Below are positions 48,260-55,984 of a stretch of DNA of 64,000 nucleotides, in pieces; the stretch's first letter is position 1; every line of letters starts with the position of its first letter. A program made the position numbers and the translations under genes. The notes beneath the pieces were generated by a model, which was given only the letters and a program-made list of their open reading frames with translations, was not told where the DNA came from and made no database searches. The stretch covers positions 1-64,000 of the forward strand of contig NZ_CP090960.1 of NCBI RefSeq assembly GCF_021611515.1. The letters run 5' to 3'. The stretch comes from Mariluticola halotolerans. GTDB lineage: Bacteria; Pseudomonadota; Alphaproteobacteria; Rhizobiales; Devosiaceae.

Positions 48260-48676
48260 TTAGCGGCAGACGATGCGGCCGTGGCTGCGATAGCAATCAT
48301 CGCCATGAATGCTGAACGAGAAATTGAAGCTGGAGCCGTTGGAGCGGCGACGCGGCCGGTAATCATCGCGGTAATGGCGCGGTTTGGCGCGATAGGTATC
48401 GCGATGGTAGCCGCGGGTATTGGTGAGATAGCGTGAGGAAACCCAGCCATCGCGCCCCCGATGGGTGATGAAGCACCAGCCATTGCGGTTGCAATCTTCC
48501 ACATTGACCCGTTCGCCGGGGTGCAACACGTCGACCACGCGGTAGCTGCGATCGGGGCCCGAGCGGACATTGAGTGAATTGGTGGCCTGGGCCGGCATTG
48601 CCATGGCCATGCCCGTCAGGAAAACGACGCCTGCACAGGCAGCAGCCAATGTTGCGGAGAGTTTTTTGATGTTCAT
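48260..48676 (-). CDS. Secreted SH3-domain protein
   Basis: 138 aa. Signal peptide ending around MAMPAQA, then a bacterial SH3 (SH3_3/YgiM-type) domain: LNVRSGPDRSYRVVDVLHPGERVNV, WCFITHRGRDGWVSSRYL. The tail is basic (RHYRDDYRPRRRSNG) and ends SFSIHGDDCYRSHGRIVCR. Likely binds cell wall or forms extracytoplasmic contacts. One of four related genes in 3.5 kb. Confidence 0.83.
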   Translation of the reverse strand: MNIKKLSATLAAACAGVVFLTGMAMAMPAQATNSLNVRSGPDRSYRVVDVLHPGERVNVEDCNRNGWCFITHRGRDGWVSSRYLTNTRGYHRDTYRAKPRHYRDDYRPRRRSNGSSFNFSFSIHGDDCYRSHGRIVCR

Positions 48677-48826
48677 TTTACCATCCCTTTCTGGATTAGA
48701 CCCAACGGCATCTCTCCGTCGGTACCGGTGTGTGCCGGTTTCGTTTCAAATGCCAATCGGGTTGTCCTCTGGCTCATGTGAACAAAAGTTAACCTTTGCT
48801 TCATGAACCGCGGCTGAACGGATGGT

Positions 48827-49411
48827 TTACCAAACGCGATAGGAGGAAAGGCCCCGGCGCAGATAACGGTTGAGCACCGGCTGGTCGGCGGCAATCGTTT
48901 CGCACCAGGAGCCGAAATAGAAGTCGCGGCAGGCGTGAACGGAGACTTCGCCTTCGATTTTGACCGACTGGAATGCGTTGTCATAGCCGTAAAGGGCCAG
49001 ATCGGGCATGACCGTGCCGGTGGTTGAGCAGATGCTGGCACCGGTGAATTTGGTGCCGGTGAAAAAGCAGACCTTGCCGCTGCCGCGCAGCACATGCGCC
49101 ATTTTGGGGCCGGACATGAAGCCGCGTGGATATTTGCCGAAACTCAAATGATCGCGGGCGGCCCAACCCTGTTGGCTTTTATGGGTGACAAGGCACCAAA
49201 GCGCCATGCAGCGCTGCACATCCAACGCGGCGCCGACGGGCAGGGTGCTGGTCTGGTCGTAGCGCATGCCGGGGCCTGTGCGCAGGGTGAGCGTGTCCTT
49301 GACCTGCGCCTTGGTGGCACCTGCAAGAGCCCCGCCCGTAAGCAGGAGAATGCAGGCGAGGGCCGCAGCGACCGATCTCGCAATAATGGTGACAGATATT
49401 TTCGAAGACAT
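48827..49411 (-). CDS. Secreted SH3 plus beta/gamma-crystallin-like protein
   Basis: 194 aa from ATG 49411 (AAAGGA upstream). Signal peptide, SH3 domain (LTLRTGPGMRYDQTSTLPVG, WCLVTHKSQQGWAARDHL), then a crystallin-like part (VCFFTGTKFTGASICS, LALYGYDNAFQSVKIEG, SSYRVW). The second half lacks the Arg-rich variants of the other copies. Probably stabilised by disulfides. Confidence 0.8.
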   Translation of the reverse strand: MSSKISVTIIARSVAAALACILLLTGGALAGATKAQVKDTLTLRTGPGMRYDQTSTLPVGAALDVQRCMALWCLVTHKSQQGWAARDHLSFGKYPRGFMSGPKMAHVLRGSGKVCFFTGTKFTGASICSTTGTVMPDLALYGYDNAFQSVKIEGEVSVHACRDFYFGSWCETIAADQPVLNRYLRRGLSSYRVW

Positions 49412-49622
49412 GGGCAATGGGTCCTTTCGATCAGGAAAGACAACGCACAGGAACAATATTGGCTGCAATATTGCACAGTTTTTGTGACAAGGGCGAGCGC
49501 TGAGGGCAGGCTTGTTGTGCCGCGTCAATTCACCATGACGGCGATTATGCCGGTTTTTGCCCTTCGGCAGCCGTATTGCCGGTGATATTCTTTTGCGAAC
49601 ACACCAATCAAGGAGAACGCCC

Positions 49623-50177
49623 ATGGCCGTTGCATCACCGGTGGAGCTTGGAATTGTTGCCCCTGACTTTGTGCTGGAGGCAACAAATAACCAATATTAT
49701 TCGCTGGGGGATGTGTCGGGGGAGCGGGGCACGGTTGTGGTGTTCATCTGCAATCACTGCCCTTACGTGAAAGCGATTGCGGATCGTTTGGCGGATGCTG
49801 CGCGGGCCTTGGCGCGGCTTGATATTGGTTTTGCCGCGATCTGTGCGAATGATGCCGTGTCACACCCGGAAGATTCATTCGACAACATGAAGCGGTTTGC
49901 CGAACGGCATGGCTTTGATTTTCCCTATTTGCATGACGAAAGTCAGGAAGTTGCGCGGGCTTATGGCGCTGTGTGCACGCCTGATTTTTTCGGGCTGAAT
50001 GCCAAGGGTGAAATCCAGTATCGCGGGCGGCTGGACGAAGGGCGAACCGAAGCGCCGCCCATGGGCGCGCGCAAGGAACTGGTTGAGGCGATGCGACTGA
50101 TTGCGCAGACCGGCAAGGGGCCGGAAGAACAGGTTCCATCTGTCGGCTGCGGTATAAAATGGAAAACCGGGGACTGA
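49623..50177 (+). CDS. Thioredoxin-fold protein (peroxiredoxin-like)
   Basis: 184 aa from ATG 49623 (AAGGAG upstream). N-terminal PDFVLEATNNQYYSLGDVSG, then ICNHCPYVKAIADRL with a Cys-x-x-Cys-Pro redox site, and YGAVCTPDFFGLNAKGEIQYRG (Cys-Thr-Pro). Pattern of AhpC/TSA or TlpA-like cytosolic redox proteins common in marine and soil Alphaproteobacteria; electron donor unknown. Divergent from the SH3 genes. Confidence 0.85.
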   Translation: MAVASPVELGIVAPDFVLEATNNQYYSLGDVSGERGTVVVFICNHCPYVKAIADRLADAARALARLDIGFAAICANDAVSHPEDSFDNMKRFAERHGFDFPYLHDESQEVARAYGAVCTPDFFGLNAKGEIQYRGRLDEGRTEAPPMGARKELVEAMRLIAQTGKGPEEQVPSVGCGIKWKTGD

Positions 50178-50191
50178 TCCCCGGCTTTTTT
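50167..50191 (+). terminator. Terminator of the thioredoxin-fold gene
   Basis: 7-bp stem CCGGGGA/TCCCCGG with TTTTTT after it. The loop CTGA carries the TGA stop codon of the gene, so coding and terminator overlap. Confidence 0.88.
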
Positions 50192-50218
50192 GCTTATGAC
50201 AATCGCGCCTGATCGGGG

Positions 50219-50860
50219 TCAGCGACGGCTGACACGATAGGAGGCGATGGTGTCGTTGTGATGGGGTGCGACGCGGCGCACGTCACTGGTGACCGTGGCG
50301 CACCAGCCGTTGAAGTTGACGTGATCGCAAACGACGGCTTTGGCATTGCCCGAGATCTGGATGGAGGAAATTGTCCGCCGCCAGCTGCTTGAGAGATAGG
50401 CATTCTGTTCGCCGGGGCGGGCGCAGAAAGAGCGGCCACGGAAATTTTCATGCTCGTAGAAGCAGACGCGATCCCATGGGCTTGGAAAACCGGGGCGGCC
50501 GGCAGTTGGCGGCGGTGTGCAATTGACCCCGAATGAGATGTCGCCGGCACTGATGCAGAAACCGACATCGGGCTGGGGGCTGGGGGCTGGGCGCGAGCCG
50601 CCACCGCCGACAGCGAGGTATTTAGAATAAACCCAGCCATTTGTGCCGCGACGGGTGATCTGGCACCAGCCACCGGTGCAGCGGCCCATTTCGACCCGTT
50701 CGCCAGCGGCGAGACTGCCGACGACGGGATCGGACGAGCCGGGGCCGGAGCGGACATTGACGGCGGTGGTGGCGGTTGCGGGGGCCGCGAGCGCGGCGCT
50801 GACGGGCAGGGCAATAAGGGCGACGACGGTCGCTATTGCGAGCAAGGCACGAGCAAACAT
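50219..50860 (-). CDS. Secreted SH3 plus beta/gamma-crystallin (inhibitor I36-like) protein
   Basis: 213 aa. Signal peptide (MFARALLAIATVVALIALPVSAALA), SH3 domain (VNVRSGPGSSDPVVGSLAAG, GTNGWVYSKYLA), a Gly/Pro linker, then a crystallin-type domain (RVCFYEHENFRGRSFCARPG, AYLSSSWRRTISSIQISG). Ends IASYRVSRR. GAGGAG precedes the ATG. The same layout and wording as the 51144 copy shows a recent tandem duplication. Confidence 0.83.
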   Translation of the reverse strand: MFARALLAIATVVALIALPVSAALAAPATATTAVNVRSGPGSSDPVVGSLAAGERVEMGRCTGGWCQITRRGTNGWVYSKYLAVGGGGSRPAPSPQPDVGFCISAGDISFGVNCTPPPTAGRPGFPSPWDRVCFYEHENFRGRSFCARPGEQNAYLSSSWRRTISSIQISGNAKAVVCDHVNFNGWCATVTSDVRRVAPHHNDTIASYRVSRR

Positions 50861-50999
50861 TTACGGGCTCCTCAAAATGTTGCTGTTTCAATGTATTCGA
50901 ATATTTAACAGGCAGTATGAAAACCGGATATTGCTCATCATCTATGCTGCAACAAGTTACCTTTTTCCTATCCAATGGGTGGTTTTTGCAAGTTTCGCG

Positions 51000-51029
51000 C
51001 AAAAAAAGCCGGGGTTTTGGCCCCGGCTT
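51000..51029 (-). terminator. Terminator downstream of the 51144 SH3 gene
   Basis: 9-bp stem AAGCCGGGG/CCCCGGCTT with a six-base loop and a minus-strand run of T. It lies 115 bases after the stop codon. Confidence 0.8.
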
Positions 51030-51143
51030 GCAAGTAATAATGGAATAGAGACGGGTATTCTTTTTATGAATTCGCGGTCTCTAATTTTTCCGCTTGTCGT
51101 ATGGTGTCAGCCGGAAAGGGAGGTTTTGATCCCGGCAGACTGA

Positions 51144-51797
51144 CTATCGACGCACGCGGTAGGACGAAATGCTGTCGTTGTTGCGCGGGCCGATGCGGCG
51201 GACATCGCTTGTGACCGTGGCGCAACGGCCGCGGAAGTTGAAATCCTCGCAAACGGTGGCGCGGGCATTGCCGCGGACGCTGATCGAGGAAATTGTGTCG
51301 TTCCAGCTGCGCGAGAGGCTGCGATCCGACTCGCCGGGACGGGCACAGAAGGAACGGCCACGGAAATTGGTGTGTTCATAAAAACAGACCTGGGCTGTGC
51401 GGTCGGGGCGGTCTGGGCGATCTGGGCGACCGGGACGTGCATCCTCGTCATCGCAGTTGATGCCGAACGAGAATTCGGGCGTATCGATGCAAAAGCCGAT
51501 ATCGGGGGTTGGTTCGCCACGTGGGGGGCGGCTTGGGGTGCGGTCTGCGATGGAGAGATAGCGGGAGGACACCCAGCCGTCGGCACCGCGCCGGCTGATT
51601 TCGCACCAGTTATCGGTGCAGCGGTCGACCTGAACCCGCTCGCCCCGTTCCAGCACACCGACAACCCGGTATGACGTGCTGGGGCCGGACCGGACATTGA
51701 CTGCGGTGGTGGCTGTTGCCTCTGCGGCGCTGGCTGCGGCCATGGGTAGGCCGGCGACCGCCAGTGCTGCGGCCATGAATAAGGCGCGTGCGAACAT
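51144..51797 (-). CDS. Secreted SH3 plus beta/gamma-crystallin protein (paralogue)
   Basis: 217 aa from ATG 51797 (GAGGAGA upstream). Signal peptide MFARALFMAAALAVAGLPMA, SH3 (VNVRSGPSTSYRVVGVLERG, GADGWVSSRYLS), an Arg/Pro/Asp repeat linker (GRPDRPDRPDR), crystallin domain (VCFYEHTNFRGRSFCARPG, LSRSWNDTISSISVRG) and the SSYRVRR tail. Likely periplasmic or surface protein with disulfides. Confidence 0.83.
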   Translation of the reverse strand: MFARALFMAAALAVAGLPMAAASAAEATATTAVNVRSGPSTSYRVVGVLERGERVQVDRCTDNWCEISRRGADGWVSSRYLSIADRTPSRPPRGEPTPDIGFCIDTPEFSFGINCDDEDARPGRPDRPDRPDRTAQVCFYEHTNFRGRSFCARPGESDRSLSRSWNDTISSISVRGNARATVCEDFNFRGRCATVTSDVRRIGPRNNDSISSYRVRR

Positions 51798-51880
51798 GTT
51801 GGTTCTCCTCAACGGGTTTTGGATTATTCCCTTGCGGAGTTAAACGCGCGTCGCGGCTTTTGGTTCCCGGAATTTGGGGG

Positions 51881-52261
51881 TCAGGGGTCGATCTGGCGTT
51901 TGTGCCCTTCGTCATCAAGGGCAACATAGATGAATGTGCCATCGGTGACCTTGACCCGGTCGTCGAGGCGATTGCGGCGGGCCCAGGCCTCCATATAGAT
52001 GGAAATCGAGGTGTTGCCGACGCGGGTGATGGTTGTGTAGATGCACAAAATGTCGCCGACCTTGACCGGGGCGATGAAGGTCATGGCTTCCACAGCGACT
52101 GTGGCGACACGGCCGCTGGCGCGCTCGACCGCGGCGATGGCTCCGGCAATATCCATCTGGCTCATCACCCAGCCGCCGAAAATGTCGCCTGCCGGATTGG
52201 TGTCGGCGGGCATGGCCAGGGTGCGGATGGTCAATGTGCCGCTCGGTTCGGTCTCGCTCAT
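51881..52261 (-). CDS. Acyl-CoA thioesterase, YciA family
   Basis: 126-aa hotdog-fold enzyme: RTLAMPADTNPAGDIFGGWVMSQMDIAG and FIAPVKVGDILCIYTTI, matching YciA/BFIT-type thioesterases that hydrolyse acyl-CoAs. Its start overlaps the tdk stop (ATGA). Confidence 0.88.
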   Translation of the reverse strand: MSETEPSGTLTIRTLAMPADTNPAGDIFGGWVMSQMDIAGAIAAVERASGRVATVAVEAMTFIAPVKVGDILCIYTTITRVGNTSISIYMEAWARRNRLDDRVKVTDGTFIYVALDDEGHKRQIDP

Positions 52262-52905
52262 GCGTCGTGCTCCTCATCGTCGTCATCTTCAGAAAAGGCG
52301 AATTTAGGACTGTCTGCCCCGGCGCTCGGCCAACGGCCGGTATGTTCCTCCCAGTGCCGGCGGCAAAGGGAAACATAGACATCGCGGCCAATGGCAACCT
52401 GATCGCCATCGGTGAGGACATTGCCGCGCTCGTCCATGCGGATGACCATGGTGGCTTTCGCGCCGCATTCGCAAATGGTGCGGACCTCCCGCAACACATC
52501 GGCGATGGCGAGCAGTTCGGCAGAGCCCTCGAACAGTTTGCCCTGAAAATCGGTGCGCAGGCCATAGCACATGACCGGCAGTTTCAGCCGGTCGGCCACG
52601 CGGGCGAGCTGCCAGACCTGATCGCGGGTGAGGAACTGGGCCTCGTCAACGAAAATGCAGTGCAGAGGGCCATTCTCGACATGGATCGAAATCTGCTCAA
52701 ACAGATCATCATCGCGGCTATAGAGCTCGGCGGCGGCGGATATGCCGATGCGCGAGGTGATGGAGCGTTTGTCCATTTCGGCATACAGCGAGGATGTGTA
52801 GAGCAGGGTGCGCATGCCGCGCTCGTGATAATTGTGCGAGGCCTGCAGCAGAATGGTTGATTTGCCGGCATTCATTGCGGCGTAGGAGAAATAGAGTTTG
52901 GCCAT
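52258..52905 (-). CDS. tdk: Thymidine kinase
   Basis: Salvages thymidine to dTMP. 215 aa from ATG 52905. Walker A AAMNAGKSTILLQ, CIFVDEAQFLTRDQVWQLA, the lasso-domain and zinc site CECGAKATMVIRMD ... CRRHW. Ends in an acidic tail (EDDDDEEHDA). Coupled to the YciA gene downstream. Confidence 0.93.
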   Translation of the reverse strand: MAKLYFSYAAMNAGKSTILLQASHNYHERGMRTLLYTSSLYAEMDKRSITSRIGISAAAELYSRDDDLFEQISIHVENGPLHCIFVDEAQFLTRDQVWQLARVADRLKLPVMCYGLRTDFQGKLFEGSAELLAIADVLREVRTICECGAKATMVIRMDERGNVLTDGDQVAIGRDVYVSLCRRHWEEHTGRWPSAGADSPKFAFSEDDDDEEHDA

Positions 52906-52994
52906 ATGTCCGGTCTTTGGCGATGCGAATATCCTTTGTTGCGCATGCGGGGCCGGGGCACAGCCCAAAAGTGGCTGGATTCACAGCTAACGAC

Positions 52995-53023
52995 AAAAAA
53001 ACGGCCGCCAATATGGGCGACCG
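52995..53023 (-). terminator. Terminator of the candidate sRNA
   Basis: Minus-strand CGGTCGCC, CATATT loop, GGCGGCCG (one G-U pair), then seven T. Confidence 0.8.
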
Positions 53024-53150
53024 CAAGGAAATGCCGATTGGGGATCGGCCTGCACGGGATCATGGGTGTTGGGGCCCATCTCCCGCAGAACCTGATGGCC
53101 AGGTTCGGGCGGACGGACTTTGGGGAAGCCCGGTACATGGGAGAAACTAG
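52995..53150 (-). ncRNA. Candidate structured small RNA upstream of tdk (5' end approximate)
   Basis: No gene occupies 52906-53324 on the minus strand, yet a proper terminator with seven U ends at 52995. The RNA folds into GAACCTG/CAGGTTC (7 bp, loop GCCAT) inside CCGC/GCGG, plus CCGAT/ATCGG and CCCAT/ATGGG pairs. A -35-like TTGATA and -10-like GGATAA are upstream on the minus strand. A housekeeping RNA such as 6S is one candidate: the 7-bp hairpin recalls its 3' hairpin. I did not find the SRP or RNase P hallmark sequences. A short ORF exists but looks incidental. Confidence 0.4.
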
Positions 53151-53324
53151 GGGGTGGGGATGACATTCGCATGACGGTTTTGGGCTTATCCCGGCATTTG
53201 CATGCGGGATATCAACGGGATTTTGCTATCTGAGCGGGGTATTCAGGCACGGTTCATTTTGGCGCTGCCATAGTGCGGACATCAAATTTTTTAAAGTCGC
53301 GGCGGCGGCGCGAGGAGTGACAAA

Positions 53325-53738
53325 ATGCATGTTTCAAAGCGGATTTTGAGTGGTGGACTGGCGATATTGATGGGGCTGGCCGCTTGCCTGACCCCGGCTT
53401 ATGCCGCGCCCTTTGACCCTACCGGCCTGTGGGAAGCCACGGATGGCGAGAGCCGTTATGAGGTGGCGCTTTGCGGTGACGGCACGCAGTTATGCGCCAA
53501 GCTGATCTGGATCCGGCCCGATGTGGTCAATGACCGCAACAAGCAATATCTGAATACGTTCGTGGTGGAGGGCGCTAATCGCTACAATGATCGCGAGTGG
53601 CGCGGCACGATCAATCTTTACGGGGTGAGCGTGCGCGGTAGCGTGCAGCGGCTGGCACCGGACCGGATGCAGGTGCGTGGCTGTGCCCTGATCATTCTTT
53701 GCGAACGCAAGACCGTTACCCGGATCGGCAGTCTGTGA
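53325..53738 (+). CDS. DUF2147 secreted protein
   Basis: 137 aa; GCGAGGAG upstream. Signal peptide (SGGLAILMGLAACLTPAYAA), then the DUF2147 core: GLWEATDGESRYEVALCGDGTQLCAKLIWI and LYGVSVRGSVQRLAPDRMQVRGC. The family is widespread in the periplasm of Proteobacteria with no known reaction. Cysteine pairs suggest disulfides. Confidence 0.88.
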   Translation: MHVSKRILSGGLAILMGLAACLTPAYAAPFDPTGLWEATDGESRYEVALCGDGTQLCAKLIWIRPDVVNDRNKQYLNTFVVEGANRYNDREWRGTINLYGVSVRGSVQRLAPDRMQVRGCALIILCERKTVTRIGSL

Positions 53739-53766
53739 ATTTTTGCCCCGATCGGCCCGTCGCCCC

Positions 53767-54663
53767 TTATGGGGTGACGGGATCGTTGCGGCGCATCATC
53801 GCGGGGATGGTTTCGACCATGACGATGGCGGCGAAAATCAGCGCGGCACCGAGATAGCCGATGGGCACGAGACGTTCGCCCAGGATCACGGCAGCGCCGA
53901 GCGCGGCGAACAGCGCTTCACCTGAGAGAATAATGGCCGCATTGGCGGGCGGAACGTGCAACTGGCCGACCGCCTGCAGCGTGAAGGCGATGGCGGTGGA
54001 GAAAATGCCGGCATAGGCGATTTCAATCCAGCCGGCGGAGAGAGCTTCCAGCGTCGGGGTCTCGAGAGCGAAAGAACCTGCTTCCGCCATCAGGCCTGCG
54101 GCGAGGAATGACAGGCAGGAAATGAAGATCGGCATGCCGGTTTCCCGAGACATGAAGCCCAAAAGCAGCACATGCAAGGCCCAGAAAACGGCACTGACGA
54201 TGATCAGCACGTCGCCGGAATTGACCTGGTCGAGGGTTGCGCCATTGAGCAGATAGATGCCTGCAAGGGCGAGGGGCGCACAAATCCAGACGATGATATG
54301 GGGCCGGACCCGGAACACCAGCAGCAGGATGATGGGCACGAAGAACACATAAAAGCCGGTGAGGAAGCCGCCATTGGTGACGGTTGTGACCAGCAAGCCC
54401 TTTTGCTGCAGATAAGAGCCGAGAAAGAAGTTGGCGCTCAAAAATGCCAGGAGCGCCCATTGGCGCGGCGTGAACTTGTTTTTGGCGCGCTGATATTCGC
54501 GCAACGCGAGCGGCAGGATGGCGAGACCGCCCAGCAGATAGCGAGCACCGATGAATGTGAGCGGTTCCATGAAAGCCATGGCGTTTTTCTGGGCGACAAA
54601 GGCGAAGCCCCAGAACATGGTCGCCAAGACAAGCAGAAAAGTGGCAGTGGTGCGGTTGAGCAT
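53767..54663 (-). CDS. EamA-family DMT transporter
   Basis: 298 aa, ten helices. Motifs: FWGFAFVAQKNAMAFMEPLTFIGAR, LLGFMSRETGMPIF, and PPANAAIILSGEALFAALGA (second half). It ends the operon with the class V PLP gene, 4 bases downstream of it, so it may export that enzyme's product. Confidence 0.86.
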   Translation of the reverse strand: MLNRTTATFLLVLATMFWGFAFVAQKNAMAFMEPLTFIGARYLLGGLAILPLALREYQRAKNKFTPRQWALLAFLSANFFLGSYLQQKGLLVTTVTNGGFLTGFYVFFVPIILLLVFRVRPHIIVWICAPLALAGIYLLNGATLDQVNSGDVLIIVSAVFWALHVLLLGFMSRETGMPIFISCLSFLAAGLMAEAGSFALETPTLEALSAGWIEIAYAGIFSTAIAFTLQAVGQLHVPPANAAIILSGEALFAALGAAVILGERLVPIGYLGAALIFAAIVMVETIPAMMRRNDPVTP

Positions 54664-54667
54664 GGTG

Positions 54668-55897
54668 TCAGCCTAATTCGGTATCGAGGGCGGTGATCAG
54701 CGCAGTGATTTCCGCAGGCGTTGTATAATGGACGAATGACAGGCGCAAAACACCCTGATCGGGGTTGATGCCAAGACCTTCGAGCAGCCGCCATGCATAG
54801 AAATGGCCACCGCCGGCCATGATGCCGTGATTGGCAAGGCGCTGGGCGACGGCAAGGCCGGGCTCGTTGAGCGCAATGCCGATGGTGGGGGCGCGGTCGG
54901 CGGCGTTGGCGGGACCGATCAGGCGCACGCGGTTGGAATTTTGCAGCCAGTCGAGCAGGGGCGCCATCAGAATGGTTTCCTGGGCGCGCATGGCATTATG
55001 GGCCCGGCGGAACGGGTTTTGGCCTTCAACATTGCCGCCGGCGATTTCTGCCACCGCTTCGAGATAGTCAGCGACGCCAGCGGATGCCGCGATCTGGGCA
55101 TGGTCGGGGCCGGCGGGGGTGAGGCGGTAACGCGGTTTGCTGTCGTTGAAGAAATGGCCCTGATTGGGGAGGCTGGCGGCCAGTTCCGGCCGGATGGCCA
55201 TGATGCCCTGATGGGGGCCATAAACCTTGTAGGCGGAGAACATGTAGATATCGGCACCCATGGCGGCGACATCGGGCAGACCATGCGGAGCGTAGGAGAC
55301 GCCATCGACGATGGAAATGGCGCCGACCGCTTTGGCACGGGCGCAAATTTCGGTGGCGGGATTGATTTCGCCGACAATATTGGAGCAATGCGGGAAAGCG
55401 ACGAGTTTGACTTTTTCGTCGAGCAGGGCGTCGAGCTTTGCAAGATCCAGATGACCGGTTTGCGGATCGACTTGCCACTCGCGGATTTCCGCACCCATTT
55501 TCTCAAGACGCCGCCATGCACCGGAATTGGCTTCGTGATCCTGATTGGTGACGATGACTGCATCGCCCGGTTTCAGGAACTGGGCGAAGGTGTGGCCCAG
55601 AATATAGGTGTTGGCGGAGGTGGAGGGGCCGAAGTGAATCCAGTCGGCAGCAAGGCCCATGGCCGCGCCGATCCGCTCAAAAGCCAAATCCATGGCTTTG
55701 CCCGCTGTAATGGACGCCGGATAGGCCCCATAGGGCTGCAGTTTGTTGGCGCGGTAATAGGTGTCGAGCCGGTCCAGAACATGGGTGCTGGTATAAGACC
55801 CTCCCGCATTCTCGAAAAAGGCCTGTCCCTTGAGGGATGGCTCGGCGAAAGCGGGGAAAAGGGCGCGAATACGGGCGGGATCAAGAGGCAGTGACAT
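54668..55897 (-). CDS. Class V PLP-dependent enzyme (cysteine-desulfurase-like, no catalytic Cys)
   Basis: 409 aa from ATG 55897 (an in-frame ATG at 55906 also exists). N-terminal FFENAGGSYTSTHVLDRLDTYYRAN; HEANSGAWRR; IVDGVSYAPHG; and the PLP lysine in FSAYKVYGPHQG. The loop where SufS/IscS carry the active Cys reads GGGHFYAWRL, so desulfurase activity is unlikely. It resembles the VC1184-like aminotransferase subfamily. Co-transcribed with an EamA exporter. Confidence 0.82.
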   Translation of the reverse strand: MSLPLDPARIRALFPAFAEPSLKGQAFFENAGGSYTSTHVLDRLDTYYRANKLQPYGAYPASITAGKAMDLAFERIGAAMGLAADWIHFGPSTSANTYILGHTFAQFLKPGDAVIVTNQDHEANSGAWRRLEKMGAEIREWQVDPQTGHLDLAKLDALLDEKVKLVAFPHCSNIVGEINPATEICARAKAVGAISIVDGVSYAPHGLPDVAAMGADIYMFSAYKVYGPHQGIMAIRPELAASLPNQGHFFNDSKPRYRLTPAGPDHAQIAASAGVADYLEAVAEIAGGNVEGQNPFRRAHNAMRAQETILMAPLLDWLQNSNRVRLIGPANAADRAPTIGIALNEPGLAVAQRLANHGIMAGGGHFYAWRLLEGLGINPDQGVLRLSFVHYTTPAEITALITALDTELG

Positions 55898-55984
55898 GGA
55901 CACCATCGGCGTTTGAGTGAAACCGATTGGTAGCCGGTTGAGCCATTGGCCGCAACACCCGGAATCTACGGGAAACGGGCTTGT

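Noticed and set aside
52872-53138. 88-aa open frame upstream of tdk
   Set aside because: No ribosome site and it overlaps the candidate structured RNA and its terminator.
54803-55894. 363-aa open frame opposite the class V PLP gene
   Set aside because: Shadow frame of a conserved gene; Gly/Asp-rich composition typical of antisense high-GC DNA.
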